Assembly (NCBI RefSeq): GCF_014217565.1
Contig: NZ_CP043661.1
Location: 7,688,001 to 7,752,000 of the forward strand
DNA length: 64,000 nucleotides
Direction of reading: 5' to 3'
Source of the DNA: Kribbella qitaiheensis
GTDB lineage: Bacteria; Actinomycetota; Actinomycetes; Propionibacteriales; Kribbellaceae
Shown: in pieces, positions 39,149-50,032 of the stretch
Layout: each line of letters begins with the position of its first letter
Position numbering within the stretch: the first letter of the stretch is position 1
The notes under the pieces: model-generated
Database searches by the model: none
What the model was told of the DNA's origin: nothing
Seen by the model: the letters and a program-made list of their open reading frames with translations, nothing else
Position numbers and translations under genes: made by a program

Positions 39149-42002
39149 ATGACTGAACAATCCCTTCCGCAAGTGTCAGCTGTCTTCGCCGACCGGCACA
39201 TCGGGCCACGTCCGGACGAGGTCGCGCGGATGGTCCAGGCCCTCGGGTACGCCGATGTCGACGCGCTCGTCGATGCCGCCGTCCCCGCGTCGATCCGGAC
39301 CACCGAGCCGCTCCGGCTGCCCGAGCCGGCCTCCGAGGTGGACGCACTGACCGAGTTGCGTCAGCTCGCCGCGCGCAACAACGTCGCCACCACGATGATC
39401 GGCCAGGGGTACTACGGCACCTTCACCCCGTCGGTGATCGTCCGCCGGCTGGTCGAGAACCCGGCCTGGTACACCGCCTACACGCCGTACCAGCCGGAGA
39501 TCTCCCAGGGCCGCCTCGAGGCGCTGCTGAACTTCCAGACGGTGGTGTCCGACCTGACCGGCCTGCCGACCGCGAACGCGTCGCTGCTGGACGAGGGCAC
39601 CGCGGCCCGCCGAGGCGATGACGCTGGCGCACCGGTCGAACAAGAAGGGCAAGAGCAACCGGTTCCTGGTCGACGCCGACACGTTCGCGCAAACGATCGC
39701 GGTCGTGCAGACCCGCGCCGAGGCGCTCGACATCGAGGTCGTCGTCGCCGACACGACCGATGGGCTGCCCGAGGGCGACTTCTTCGGTTTCCTGGTGCAG
39801 TACCCGGGCTCGGGCGGCGTAGTACGGGATCTCAAGCCGCTGATCGAAGCCGCGCACGCACAAGAGACGCTCGTCGCGGTCGCGTCCGACCTGCTCGCGC
39901 TGACCCTGCTCGAAGCGCCCGGTGAGGCCGGCGCCGACATCGTGATCGGCTCGTCCCAGCGCTTCGGCGTCTCGCTGTTCTACGGCGGTCCGCACGCCGG
40001 CTTCATGTCCGTGCGAGCCGGCCTCGAGCGGTCGCTCCCGGGCCGGCTGGTCGGCGTCTCGGTCGACGCGGACGGCGCCCCGGCGTACAGGCTCGCACTG
40101 CAGACCCGTGAGCAGCACATCCGTCGTGAGAAGGCGACGTCGAACATCTGTACTGCGCAGGTGCTGCTCGCCGTCGTCGCCTCCATGTACGCCGTGTACC
40201 ACGGTCCCGAGGGCCTCAAGGCGATCGCCGAGCGGGTCCACAGCAACGCCGACAGCCTGGCCGCGTCGCTCAAGGCGGGTGGCGTCGAGGTCGTGCACGA
40301 CCAGTTCTTCGACACCGTGCTCGCCAAGGTTCCGGGTCGTGCGGCCGATGTCGTCGACGCCGCCCGGCAGACCGGCATCTGGCTGCGTCTCGTCGACGCG
40401 GACCACGTCGGCATCTCCTGCGACGAGAAGACCGACGCGACCGCGCTCGGCCGGGTCTGCCGCGCCTTCGGCGTCCAGTACGACGGAGCGCTGGCCGGCG
40501 CTGATTGGCCCGCGACGGTGGTCCGGACCAGCGAGTACCTGACCCACCCGGTGTTCAACACGCACCGGTCCGAGACAGCGATGCTGCGGTACCTGCGCAA
40601 GCTGTCCGACTACGACTACGCGCTCGACCGCGGCATGATCCCGCTCGGCTCCTGCACGATGAAGCTGAACGCGACCACCGAGATGGAAGCGATCACCTGG
40701 CCGGAGTTCGCCGACATGCACCCGCTCGCGCCGATCGAGGACGCGGCCGGCTACGTGACGCTGATCAGTCAGCTCGAGCGCTGGCTGGCCGAGGTCACCG
40801 GCTACGCGAAGGTCTCCCTGCAGCCGAACGCGGGCAGCCAGGGCGAGCTCGCCGGCCTGCTCGCGATCCGTTCGTACCACCGGGCCCAGGGCAACGAGGA
40901 CCGCAACGTCTGCCTGATCCCGTCCAGCGCGCACGGCACCAATGCCGCCTCCGCGGTGATGGCCGGCATGCGGGTAGTCGTTGTCAAGGGCAACGATGAT
41001 GGCACGATCGACCTCAACGACCTGCGGGCTAAGGCTGACGAGCACGCGGACAAGCTCGCGGCGATCATGATCACCTACCCGTCCACGCACGGTGTGTACG
41101 AGGAGAGCGTGACCGAGGTCTGCCAGATCGTCCACGACCACGGCGGCCAGGTGTACGTCGACGGCGCCAACCTGAACGCCCTGCTGGGGTTGGCGAAGCC
41201 GGGCGAGTTCGGTGGCGACGTCAGCCACCTGAACCTGCACAAGACGTTCTGCATCCCGCACGGTGGCGGCGGCCCCGGCGTCGGTCCGGTCGCGGTGGCG
41301 GCCCACCTCGCGCCGTACCTGCCGAACCACCCGCTGCTCGACCAGGCCGGTCCCGAGACCGGTGTCGGCCCGATCAGCGCCGCGCCGTTCGGCTCGGCCG
41401 GTGTGCTGGCGATCTCGTGGGCCTACATCCGGATGATGGGTGGCGAGGGTCTGACGGCTGCCACCAAGGCCGCGGTACTGACGGCGAACTACGTCGCCAA
41501 GCGGCTCGAGGGCGCCTTCCCGGTGCTCTACACCGGCGAGAACGGGCTGGTCGCGCACGAGTGCATCCTGGATCTGCGGCCGATGACCAAGGAGACCGGC
41601 ATCACCGTCGACGACGTCGCGAAGCGGCTGATCGACTACGGCTTCCACGCGCCGACGATGTCGTTCCCGGTCGCGGGCACCCTGATGGTCGAGCCGACCG
41701 AGTCCGAAGACCTCGGTGAGCTGGACCGTTTCTGCGACGCGATGATCGCGATCAAGCACGAGGTCGACCGGGTCGCGGCGGGGGAGTGGCCGGCCGGCGA
41801 CAACCCGCTGGTGAACGCGCCGCACACCGCCTCGTCGGTGATCAACGACAAGTGGGAGCACGCCTACACCCGCGAAGAGGCGGCCTTCCCGCAGTCGGTC
41901 GACCGCACCGCGAAGTACTGGCCGCCGGTGCGCCGCATCGACGGCGCGTACGGCGACCGCAATCTGATCTGCTCCTGCCCTGCCCCGGAGGCTTTTGAGT
42001 GA
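39149..42002 (+). pseudogene. gcvP: Glycine decarboxylase P protein with one-base frameshift
   Basis: The first frame runs from MTEQSLPQVSAVFADRHIG to NASLLDEGTAA. After CCC at 39606-39608 the correct frame becomes EAMTLAHRSNKKGKSNRF and continues to the stop at 42002, including the PLP lysine in HLNLHKTF and the glycine loop GGGGPGVG. Removing one C yields 950 residues, the normal GcvP length. GcvP decarboxylates glycine and loads the aminomethyl group on GcvH. Everything else is intact, so a sequencing error or a very recent mutation is likely. Confidence 0.92.
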
Positions 42003-43298
42003 CCCTGCGCCCTGACACCGCTGCCGCCTTGTACGCCGAGGTGGCAGCGGCCCAGAGTGAGTGGAAGTTGCCGTCGATCAATGCCGGTGTGATCAAGGAC
42101 GGCGCGCTGGCGTGGACCGGTTCGCGGGGGCAGTTCGCCAGTACCGACGGGCTGACACCGGGGTCCGATGTGCAGTACCGGATCGGGTCGATCACGAAGA
42201 CGATGACCGCGGTACTGGTGCTGCAGTGCCGCGACGACGGGCTGCTCTCGCTGAACGATGCCGTGGGCAAGCATCTCCCGGGCATCGCGTTCGGCGATCT
42301 CACCATCAGGCAACTGCTGGCGCACTCGGGCGGGATGAACGCCGAGCCCGAGGGCGACTGGTGGGAACGCAACCCAGGCGTGTCGTTCGAGACCCTGGCG
42401 GCGGCGATGAACGAGTCCCAGGCGGCCGGAAAGCCTGATCGGCGGCACCATTATTCCAACCTCGGCTACGGCCTCCTCGGTGAGGTCGTGGCGCGGCTGC
42501 GGGGCGAGCCGTGGATGGAGCTGGTCGCCGCGCGAATCCTGGATCCGCTGGAGATGCGCCGTACGACGTACTTCCCGGTGCGGCCCGCTGCACAAGGGTT
42601 CTCCGTGCATCCGTTCAGCGGGCGACTCGAGCAGGAGCCCGCGTACGACGCCGGCGCGATGGCTCCGGCCGGGCAGCTGTGGAGCACGATCGAGGACCTG
42701 GCGAAGTACGCCTCGTTCTGGATCGACCCGGGCTACGACATCCTCAGCCGGGACACGATCGACGAGATGGCCGCGCCGGCCGCCGCCGATCCGCGCGAGG
42801 CGCTGAGCGCGTCGTACGGGCTGGGTCTGCGGTTGCACGCGGACGACCCGCACATCTTCGTCGGGCACACCGGGTCGATGCCGGGCTTCGTCGCCGGGAT
42901 GTTCGTGGACCGGGCCCGTCGCATTGGCGGCGTCACGCTGGCGAACGCGACGTACGGGAGGTGCGCGTCGGTGCCGCTCGGACCTGATGCGCGTGCTGGC
43001 GTCGTACGAGCCGGCGTTGGCGCCGGAGTGGTTGCCAGAGGCGGAGCTGGCGCAGGGTGAGGAACTGCTCGGGCACTGGTACTGGGGCAATACGCCGCTG
43101 ACGTTCAGTGTGGTGGGCGGGATCCTCCAGCTGTCCGGCGGAATGAGCTGCCGCTTCTCGCCGATCGGCCCCGATCTCTACCGGGGCCGCGACGGCTACC
43201 TGGCGGGCGAGCGGTTGCGGGTGGTCCGGGACGGCGACACGATCAGCCACCTCGACGTCGCCACGTTCATCCTGACCCGCACGCCGTACGGCCGCTGA
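41999..43298 (+). pseudogene. Beta-lactamase-fold serine hydrolase with one-base frameshift
   Basis: A class C beta-lactamase/esterase-like protein with the SxxK motif (IGSITKTM), YSNLGYG and HTGSMPGF. The GTG start overlaps the gcvP stop. The first frame degenerates after VTLANATYG; the remaining C-terminal domain (DLMRVLASYEPALAPEWLPEAELAQGEELLGHWYWG ... VATFILTRTPYGR) is in another frame. Deleting one G in the GGGAGG run near 42957-42962 fuses them into 432 residues. Substrate unknown. Confidence 0.8.
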
Positions 43299-43333
43299 CC
43301 GACCCCCGATTGGCGTTCCCTGACCGTGATCAG

Positions 43334-43366
43334 TAGGTTAGGCATGCCTTAGTAAGGGTTACCTTA
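43334..43366 (+). promoter_or_regulatory. Iron box (DmdR/IdeR-type) of siderophore operon
   Basis: TAGGTTAGGCATGCCTTAG (43334-43352) closely fits the actinobacterial iron-repressor box, with the TTAGG/CCTTA half-sites. A second partial dyad TAAGG-GTTA-CCTTA follows at once (to about 43366). The site lies 27 bp before the decarboxylase start, so iron-loaded DmdR/IdeR should repress the whole operon. Confidence 0.85.
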
Positions 43367-43392
43367 CTCGACAACATCCTCGGGAGTCCGGC

Positions 43393-44859
43393 ATGCCCCA
43401 ACCCGCGCCGCTGATAGCGCTGCCGTCGACGTCGGCCCGGTGGCCGCTCGCCACCACGGTCAACGATCGGGGCCGGGGGCCGTTACCGGGTGGCGCGCCG
43501 GGCGAGGTGCTGGGCCGGGTCGCGGCGAGGCTCGGCGAGGCGCGGGTGCCGTCGACCGGCGTCGGCGAATCGGCGGCGCTCGACCTGATCGCCTCGTTGC
43601 TGGATGCGCAGGGGATCGACCTCAGTCATCCGCATGCCGCGGCTCATCTGCAGCCGCCGGTTCTGCAGGTCGCGGTCGATGCGGACGCGCTGGCCTCGGC
43701 CAGCAACGCATCGATGGACACCTACGACTCCGGCCCGGCGACGCTCGCGATCGAGCAGTGGGTGGTGCGGTCACTGGCCCGGCTGGCGGGCTTCGGGAGC
43801 ACTGCGGACGGCGTACTGACTCCGGGCGGATCCATCTCGAATCTCCTCGCGCTGCTGATCGCCCGGGACAGCGCGGCCGGCCGGGCTGGAATCGATGCCC
43901 GACGGTTCGGCGTACAGGGGCTGGCGAAGCCTGTCGTGTTCTGTTCCGAGCTGGCACACTTCTCGATTCAGAGAGCCTGCGCGGCCCTCGGGCTCGGCGA
44001 AGAGGCGGTGGTCCCGATCGCGACCGACGACGACTTCCGGCTGCGACTCGACCTGCTCGAAGCCGAGCTTGCGAAGCCTGGCCGTACGCCGATCGCCGTG
44101 GTGGCGACGGCCGGTACGACGGACTACGGCTCGGTCGACCCGATCGCCGGGATCGCTTCGCTCGCCCGCGCGCACGGAGCCTGGGTCCACGTCGACGCGG
44201 CGTACGGGTTCGGCGCCTTGTTCTCGGACCGGCTGGCTCCGTTGCTGGCGGAGTTGCCGGTCGCCGACTCGGTGACGCTGGACCTGCACAAGATCGGCTG
44301 GCAGCCGGCGGCGACCAGCATGCTGCTCGTGGCCGATCGGGACCAGTTCGCCTCGTTCGGCCGGTCGGTGGACTACCTCAATCCGGCCGACGACATCGAC
44401 TCCGGGCTGGACGGCCTGCTCGGCCGGAGTCTGCAGACCACGCGTCGGCCGGACGCGGTGAAAGTGGCGACCACGCTGACGGCGTACGGCCGGTCCGGAC
44501 TGGGCACGATGCTCGACACCTGTCACGAGCTGGCCGTCGCCGCGGCGGCCCGGGTTGTTGCCGATAGCAACCTTGAGTTGCTGGCGCCGGTGACCCTTAC
44601 CACGGTGGTGTTCCGGGTCACCGGGCCGGGAGCTGTTGACCTGGACGCTGTCCAGGGTGAGGTCCGGCGTCGGCTGCTGACGTCGGGCCGGGTGCTGATC
44701 GGGCGGACCAGGCGGCCGGCCCGAGCCGGTGGGCCGGCCGTGGTCGCGTTGAAGCTGACGCTGCTGAACCCGAACACGACGGTCCCGGACATCGAGGAGC
44801 TCCTCGATCAGGTCGTTGCCGTCGGCCGCGAAGTTCTGTCGGGAAGGGATACTGCGTGA
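43393..44859 (+). CDS. PLP-dependent lysine-type decarboxylase (DesA-like)
   Basis: A 488-residue group II PLP decarboxylase. The Schiff-base lysine lies in LDLHKIGWQP; the upstream VHVDAAYGFGALFSD and ASMDTYDSGPATLAIEQWVV blocks are typical. It heads a five-gene iron-controlled operon with a hydroxylase, an acyltransferase and two NIS synthetases, where DesA-type enzymes convert lysine to cadaverine. A diaminobutyrate decarboxylase cannot be excluded, but no matching aminotransferase is present. It is coupled to the next gene by GTGA. Confidence 0.87.
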   Translation: MPQPAPLIALPSTSARWPLATTVNDRGRGPLPGGAPGEVLGRVAARLGEARVPSTGVGESAALDLIASLLDAQGIDLSHPHAAAHLQPPVLQVAVDADALASASNASMDTYDSGPATLAIEQWVVRSLARLAGFGSTADGVLTPGGSISNLLALLIARDSAAGRAGIDARRFGVQGLAKPVVFCSELAHFSIQRACAALGLGEEAVVPIATDDDFRLRLDLLEAELAKPGRTPIAVVATAGTTDYGSVDPIAGIASLARAHGAWVHVDAAYGFGALFSDRLAPLLAELPVADSVTLDLHKIGWQPAATSMLLVADRDQFASFGRSVDYLNPADDIDSGLDGLLGRSLQTTRRPDAVKVATTLTAYGRSGLGTMLDTCHELAVAAAARVVADSNLELLAPVTLTTVVFRVTGPGAVDLDAVQGEVRRRLLTSGRVLIGRTRRPARAGGPAVVALKLTLLNPNTTVPDIEELLDQVVAVGREVLSGRDTA

Positions 44860-46481
44860 CTCCATCGGTGGCAGTCGAGGCACACCTGAACGCGATCCTG
44901 CGCTGCTACACCCGGGAAAGGTCGGTGCCGGTCGCGGCCGGCCCACTGGATCTTGGCGTCGGCGGCGTGACGGCCTTCGTCCAGCACGCCTCGCGGACGG
45001 GCCTGCATCAATTCACCGACGTACTGGTGGATGGTGAGGCCGTCGCGCCGGAGGAGCTGGTGCGGCTGCTCTCGGTCGACGCTGATCCCGACGAGGTCGA
45101 CGACCTCGCGGCCCGTACTGCGGAGTCGGTGCGCAACGTCGCACTGTTCGCCGCCGACGAGGGCAAGCGCGGCCCGGGCCGATTCCTGGAGACCGAGCAG
45201 GCTTTGCTGTTCGGCCACCTGAACCATCCGGCTCCGAAGAGCCGGGACGGGTTGAGCGGTGCCGAGCTCACGGCGTACTCGCCGGAGCTGGGTGGCCGCT
45301 TCGCGGTGCACTGGTTCGAAGCCGACGCCGAACTGGTGTCGTCGGACCAGGTGGCCGGCGCGCCATCGTTGCAGGGACTGGACGCTCTGCAGCTGATGGC
45401 CGCGCTGGCCGGCATCACGCCTGCGCCCGGCACAGTGCTGATCCCTGCCCACCCGTGGCAGGCCGCGTCGCTGCTTGACCGACCGCGGGTGGCTCGGTTG
45501 GTAGCGGAAGGCCGGGTGAAGCCGCTCGGGCCACTAGGCGCCCAGTGGTACCCGACGTCGTCACTGCGGACCGTCTACCACCCAGACCTGCCGGTGATGC
45601 TGAAGCTGTCACTCGGGCTGCGTATCACCAACTCCCGGCGCGAGTCGACGCCGACAGAGCTTCGCCGCGGCCTGGAGATCAACCGGCTGCTCGACGCGGC
45701 GTACAACGCTGGTACTGCGACCTCCCATCCGCGGTTCACCATCGTCCGGGACCCGGCCTGGGTCGCATTGGATGAGGGTGGGCCGACCTTGACGGGCCTG
45801 GACGTCGCAGTACGGGAAGTGCCTTCTGCTGTTGACGAATACGCGTGTCTAGCCGGCCTGGTGGCTCCCCGGCCAGGCCGGCTTTCTCGGCTGAGTGACC
45901 TGGCTGCAGCGGACCCTGCTGCGTGGGTGGCGTCGTACGTCGACTCGGTGCTGGTGCCGATGCTGCACCTGTACGCCGAGACCGGTATCGGGCTGGAGGC
46001 GCACCAGCAGAACACTCTGATCCGGCTGGACGACGCCGGTCGGATCACTGGTGGCGCCTACCGCGACAACCAGGGCTACTACCTCGCTTCGTCGTACCTG
46101 CACGACCTCTTGGCTGTCACTGGTCTCTCGGACTCGACACTGGCCGTAGTCGACGACACGATCGTGGACGACCGGCTCACTTACTACATGCTGCACAACC
46201 AGGCTTTGTCTGTTGTTGGCTGTCTGGGCGTCGACGGTGTTGCCGACGAGGATGCGCTGCTGGCAGTGGTACGGCATCGGCTGTCGGTGGCGCTGCCGCT
46301 GCTGAAGGCGGCTGGGCCCGACGGTGATCGGCTGGCGCAGCGCTGGTTGTCCGCGGACCAGCTGCCCTGCAAGGCGAACATGATGACTCGGCTGCGTGGG
46401 ATCGACGAGGTCGTGGCGCCGCTGGACGCGCAGTCGGTCTACCTGGACATCCCCAACCCGCTTCGGCTGAGCGCGCAGTGA
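44856..46481 (+). CDS. NIS siderophore synthetase (IucA/IucC family), first
   Basis: A 541-residue NRPS-independent siderophore synthetase. The ATP/substrate motifs HPWQAASLLDR, WYPTSSLRTVYHPDLPVMLKLSLGLRITNSRRE, GIGLEAHQQNTLIRLDDAGRITGGAYRDNQGYYL and the C-terminal FhuF-like KANMMTRLRGIDE are visible. It activates a carboxylate (probably citrate or a citryl intermediate) as an adenylate and joins it to a hydroxamate amine. The A or C subclass cannot be decided by eye. Confidence 0.88.
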   Translation: MTPSVAVEAHLNAILRCYTRERSVPVAAGPLDLGVGGVTAFVQHASRTGLHQFTDVLVDGEAVAPEELVRLLSVDADPDEVDDLAARTAESVRNVALFAADEGKRGPGRFLETEQALLFGHLNHPAPKSRDGLSGAELTAYSPELGGRFAVHWFEADAELVSSDQVAGAPSLQGLDALQLMAALAGITPAPGTVLIPAHPWQAASLLDRPRVARLVAEGRVKPLGPLGAQWYPTSSLRTVYHPDLPVMLKLSLGLRITNSRRESTPTELRRGLEINRLLDAAYNAGTATSHPRFTIVRDPAWVALDEGGPTLTGLDVAVREVPSAVDEYACLAGLVAPRPGRLSRLSDLAAADPAAWVASYVDSVLVPMLHLYAETGIGLEAHQQNTLIRLDDAGRITGGAYRDNQGYYLASSYLHDLLAVTGLSDSTLAVVDDTIVDDRLTYYMLHNQALSVVGCLGVDGVADEDALLAVVRHRLSVALPLLKAAGPDGDRLAQRWLSADQLPCKANMMTRLRGIDEVVAPLDAQSVYLDIPNPLRLSAQ

Positions 46482-47017
46482 GGTGTGAGGTAGCGCCGCT
46501 GTTGCATCTCGACAGCGGCTTCGCCCTTCGCCCTGCTGTCATGGATGACGCAGCATTGGTCGCGGCCTGGATGACACGGCCGCACATCCTTCCGTGGTGG
46601 GAGCAGGACTGGCCGGCTTCTCGGTGGGCAGAGGAGATCTCGCGGTTCGCTGAGGGTGAGCACACGATTCCCTGCATGACGACGTACGAGGGCGTCGACC
46701 TGGCGTACGTCGAGCTCTACCGGGTGCGGCACGACCGACTGGCGGAGTACTACGCGTGGCAGGAGCACGACTGGGGTGTGCACCTCGCTATCGGCGATAC
46801 CGGCTACGTGGGCCGGGGGATAGGGCGCAGGTTGATCAGGTCGCTGGCGGACGCCCTGCTGCGGGCCGATCCGCTGTGCGACCGGGTGGTGGCCGAGCCG
46901 GACATCACGAACGTGCCGTCGGTGCGTGCCTTCGAGGCGGCCGGCTTCGTTGTGCAGGGGGAGTTGGAGCTGCCCGAGAAACGAGCGCATCTGATGGTGC
47001 GCGGCAGAGAGGCCTGA
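46478..47017 (+). CDS. Siderophore GNAT acyltransferase (IucB/DesC-like)
   Basis: A 179-residue GNAT of the siderophore type: FALRPAVMDDAALVAAWMTRPHILPWWEQDWPASRWAEEI, then YVELYRVRHDRLAEYYAWQEHDWGVHLAIGDTGYVGRGIGRRLIRSLADAL and VVAEPDITNVPSVRAFEAAGFVVQGEL. It would acylate the N-hydroxylated diamine, giving the hydroxamate. GTGA overlap with the upstream synthetase. Confidence 0.87.
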   Translation: MRCEVAPLLHLDSGFALRPAVMDDAALVAAWMTRPHILPWWEQDWPASRWAEEISRFAEGEHTIPCMTTYEGVDLAYVELYRVRHDRLAEYYAWQEHDWGVHLAIGDTGYVGRGIGRRLIRSLADALLRADPLCDRVVAEPDITNVPSVRAFEAAGFVVQGELELPEKRAHLMVRGREA

Positions 47018-47018
47018 G

Positions 47019-48290
47019 ATGACTTTTGACGTGATCGCGATCGGCTGTGGGCCGTTCAACCTGGGGCTGGCCGCGCTCGGCTCGACCGTGGACGATCTAC
47101 AACTTGCAGTGCTCGACAGCCGGCCCGAGTTCACCTGGCATCGCGGACTGATGTTCGACGACGCGATGTTGCAGGTGTCGTTCCTGGCCGACCTGGTCAG
47201 CCTGGTCGAGCCGGCGCACCCGCTGTCGTTCCTGTCGTATCTGCGGGACAACGATCGGCTCTACCAGTTCTACGTTCGGGAGAAGTTCCACCCGACGCGT
47301 CGAGAGTATGAGGCGTACCTGCGGTGGTGTGCGGCGTCCTTGGACTCCGTGCACTTCGGCCACCACGTTGCTGCCGTCGATTGGGACGGCGATGCTTTCG
47401 TGCTTCGCGTAGAACATGCTGGGACGGTCTCTGTTTTCAAGGCGCGCCACCTCGTGCTTGGAGTTGGCAGCGAGCCTTCTATTCCTGCCGCGTTGGCTGG
47501 GTTGCCTCCGGAGCGCTTCCTGCACTCTGCCGACTATCTGTTCCGCCGGCCTGAGCTCTTGCGTGCTGGTCGGGTCACGGTGGTTGGATCGGGTCAATCA
47601 GGCGCTGAGTGCGTTCTTGACCTACTGCGAGCTGAGCAGCCGGCTGTCAGTTGGCTGACTCGCACTGGGGCCTTCACGCCGCTGGACTACTCCAAGCTGG
47701 TCCTGGAGATGACGACCCCGTCGTACGTCGACTACTTCCATGCATTGGACGAGCCCGTCCGCGACAGGCTGGTCAAGGACCAGTGGCGGCATTACAAGGG
47801 GATCTCGTCGGACACGCTGGAGGATATCCACGACGTGCTCTACCAGCGAGACCTGGGGACGTCGCTGGCGCCGCCGATCGAGCTGCGAGTCGGTGTGGCC
47901 GTGGAGAGCGCTGTCGCTCGTGCAGACGGCATTGAGCTCGTGCTGCGTCATGCAGACAGCGGGCGCACCTTCCAGCACGTCACCGACGTGGTAGTTGCTG
48001 CTACTGGTTATCGCAGCCGAGCGCTGCCGTTCCTGTCTGCTATCGATCCATTGGTACGCCGCGATGCCGCTGGGCGGTGGGTGATCAACAGGGACCACAG
48101 TGTCGCCTCTGAGACCTTGGACGGCAGGCTGTTCGTGGCCAACGCGGATCTGCACAGCCATGGTGTTGCGGCACCGGATCTGGGGATCGGTGCGATCCGC
48201 AACGCCACGATTCTCAACAGCGTCGCGGGACGCGAGGTCTACCGGCTGCCGAAGTCCACCGCCTTCACCAGCTTCGCCATTCCGGGATGA
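47019..48290 (+). CDS. Amine N-monooxygenase (IucD/DesB-like)
   Basis: A 423-residue FAD/NADPH monooxygenase. The FAD motif is VIAIGCGPFNLGLAAL, the NADPH motif VTVVGSGQSGAECVLDLL, and the ATGY motif VAATGYRSRALPFL. It hydroxylates the terminal amine of lysine or cadaverine, the first step to a hydroxamate. It begins 1 bp after the acyltransferase stop and overlaps the second NIS synthetase by ATGA. Confidence 0.9.
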   Translation: MTFDVIAIGCGPFNLGLAALGSTVDDLQLAVLDSRPEFTWHRGLMFDDAMLQVSFLADLVSLVEPAHPLSFLSYLRDNDRLYQFYVREKFHPTRREYEAYLRWCAASLDSVHFGHHVAAVDWDGDAFVLRVEHAGTVSVFKARHLVLGVGSEPSIPAALAGLPPERFLHSADYLFRRPELLRAGRVTVVGSGQSGAECVLDLLRAEQPAVSWLTRTGAFTPLDYSKLVLEMTTPSYVDYFHALDEPVRDRLVKDQWRHYKGISSDTLEDIHDVLYQRDLGTSLAPPIELRVGVAVESAVARADGIELVLRHADSGRTFQHVTDVVVAATGYRSRALPFLSAIDPLVRRDAAGRWVINRDHSVASETLDGRLFVANADLHSHGVAAPDLGIGAIRNATILNSVAGREVYRLPKSTAFTSFAIPG

Positions 48291-50032
48291 GCTGGGCCGA
48301 GAAGTCGTCGGAGCTGCTGGCCAAGCTGATCTCGCAGCTCTGCACCGAGGACCTACTGCAGCCCATCGACGACCGCTTGGAGCTAGGCGAAGCGACGTAC
48401 ACCTTTACTTCGTCGCGCGGTGCTTTCGGCAGCTACCGGGTTGCTCCGGGCTCAGTACGCCGTACTGCGTCTGGCATCCTCGGCAACGACGAGAGCGAGG
48501 CCTGCATCGACCCTGTGCAATTCCTGGTCGACGCTGCTCCGGTGCTTGGCCTTCCTGGCTCCACGGTGGCCGGCTATGTCGCCGAGTTGTCTAGCACGCT
48601 CGCTGCCGACGTACGGATGGCGTCTTCCGCTGTATCGAACGCCTCGTTGCTTGGTCTCCACCACAGCAGCTTGGAAGGCCACCTGACCGGCCACCCCCTC
48701 CTGGTAGCGAACAAGGGGCGCCTGGGCTTCTCTGCTTCCGACAGCGCTCTCTACGCCCCCGAGGCCCGTACCCCGCTCCGCCTGGTCTGGCTCGCCGTAC
48801 GCCGAGGCCTAGCCGAGTTCCGCGGTACCCCGGACCTCTCAGAACACGCCGTGATCGCCCAGGAGCTCGGGCCTTGCGCGGAAGAGTTCCGCGACCTTCT
48901 GGATGACCCAGATGCATACGTCTGGTTGCCCTGCCATCCATGGCAGCTGGACCACGTAGTACGAACGCAGTGGGCGCGTGAGTTGGCCAGGGGCGAGATC
49001 GTCGTGCTGGGGGAGGGCCCAGCTGAGTACCTGCCGACACAGTCGATTCGGACGATGGTGAACGTCTCGGACCCTTGCCGCTACCAGGTGAAGCTCCCGC
49101 TGAAGATCCTGAACACCTCTGTCTATCGCGGCCTCCCGGAGCACTGCACCCTTGCTGCTCCGATGGTGACTCAGTGGCTGCGCGGGCTCTGGCAACGCGA
49201 CGAGCTACTGGGGCGACTCGGCACCGAACTGCTGGGGGAGGTCGCCTCCGTGACCGTGCGGCACCCGCAGCTCTCCTTCGCCCCTGGGGTGCCTTACCAA
49301 TGGACCGAGACGCTCGGCTGCATCTGGCGAGAGCCGGTCGAACCACGGCTGCAGCCCGGCGAAACCGTCTGGCCGCTGGCCGCAGTACTGCACCGCGATG
49401 TCGCGGGGGAGCCGCTAGCGGCCGCCATGGTCGCGCGATCAGGCGTAGACGCCTCCACGTGGATCGGCGAGCTCCTCTCAGCCCTCATGCGCCCGCTACT
49501 GCACCTGATGCACCACTACGGCATCACCGTGAACCCCCACGGCGAAAATCTGGCCGTCATCTGCACCCCGTCAGGCGTCCCGGCCCGCATCGTCATCAAG
49601 GACCTGGTCGACGACATCAACGTCTCCACCACCCCCATCCCCGCCCGCGGCACAGAACCCGACTCCCACCACCGAATCCTCCCTCGCAAGCCCTGGCACA
49701 TCCTCCGCCAATACTTGGTCGACGCCCTTCTCCTAGGCGTCCTAGCCCCCTTGGACACCATCCTGGCGGACTCCTCGCTCCTTCCACCCGGCCACCTCTG
49801 GTCCCAACTCCGAGGCGAGATCGAGCTCTACGCAGCCACCTTCCCGGAGTACGCCGACCGCCTCTCAGCTACCGCCCTCCTAGGCGAAACCTTCGCCCGC
49901 TACCCCCTGAACGGCTACCGCCTAACCAGCGGCTACGCCGACCTGGCCACCCGCCCACCCGTCCCAGTAACCGGCCGCATGCCCAACCCCTTGTTCTCAG
50001 TCGACCCCATCGCCCCAGTCCGCCCTTGGTAG
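48287..50032 (+). CDS. NIS siderophore synthetase (IucA/IucC family), second
   Basis: A 581-residue NIS synthetase, clearly distinct from the first. Motifs: GHPLLVANKGRLGFS, WLPCHPWQLDHVV, EYLPTQSIRTMVNVSDPCRYQVKLPLKILNTSVYRGL, GITVNPHGENLAVICTPSGVPARIVIKDLVDDI. Two different synthetases in one operon fit stepwise amidation of both ends of citrate, unlike the single DesD of desferrioxamine. Its last 36 bp overlap the convergent amidase gene. Confidence 0.88.
   Translation: MSWAEKSSELLAKLISQLCTEDLLQPIDDRLELGEATYTFTSSRGAFGSYRVAPGSVRRTASGILGNDESEACIDPVQFLVDAAPVLGLPGSTVAGYVAELSSTLAADVRMASSAVSNASLLGLHHSSLEGHLTGHPLLVANKGRLGFSASDSALYAPEARTPLRLVWLAVRRGLAEFRGTPDLSEHAVIAQELGPCAEEFRDLLDDPDAYVWLPCHPWQLDHVVRTQWARELARGEIVVLGEGPAEYLPTQSIRTMVNVSDPCRYQVKLPLKILNTSVYRGLPEHCTLAAPMVTQWLRGLWQRDELLGRLGTELLGEVASVTVRHPQLSFAPGVPYQWTETLGCIWREPVEPRLQPGETVWPLAAVLHRDVAGEPLAAAMVARSGVDASTWIGELLSALMRPLLHLMHHYGITVNPHGENLAVICTPSGVPARIVIKDLVDDINVSTTPIPARGTEPDSHHRILPRKPWHILRQYLVDALLLGVLAPLDTILADSSLLPPGHLWSQLRGEIELYAATFPEYADRLSATALLGETFARYPLNGYRLTSGYADLATRPPVPVTGRMPNPLFSVDPIAPVRPW

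Noticed and set aside
39423..41861. A long antisense open frame opposite gcvP
   Set aside because: High GC leaves such frames open by chance. The sense strand encodes recognisable GcvP, and the antisense product is Arg/Gly/Val-rich without motifs. Antisense frames opposite dnaE2 (15900-17642) and other genes were rejected for the same reason.
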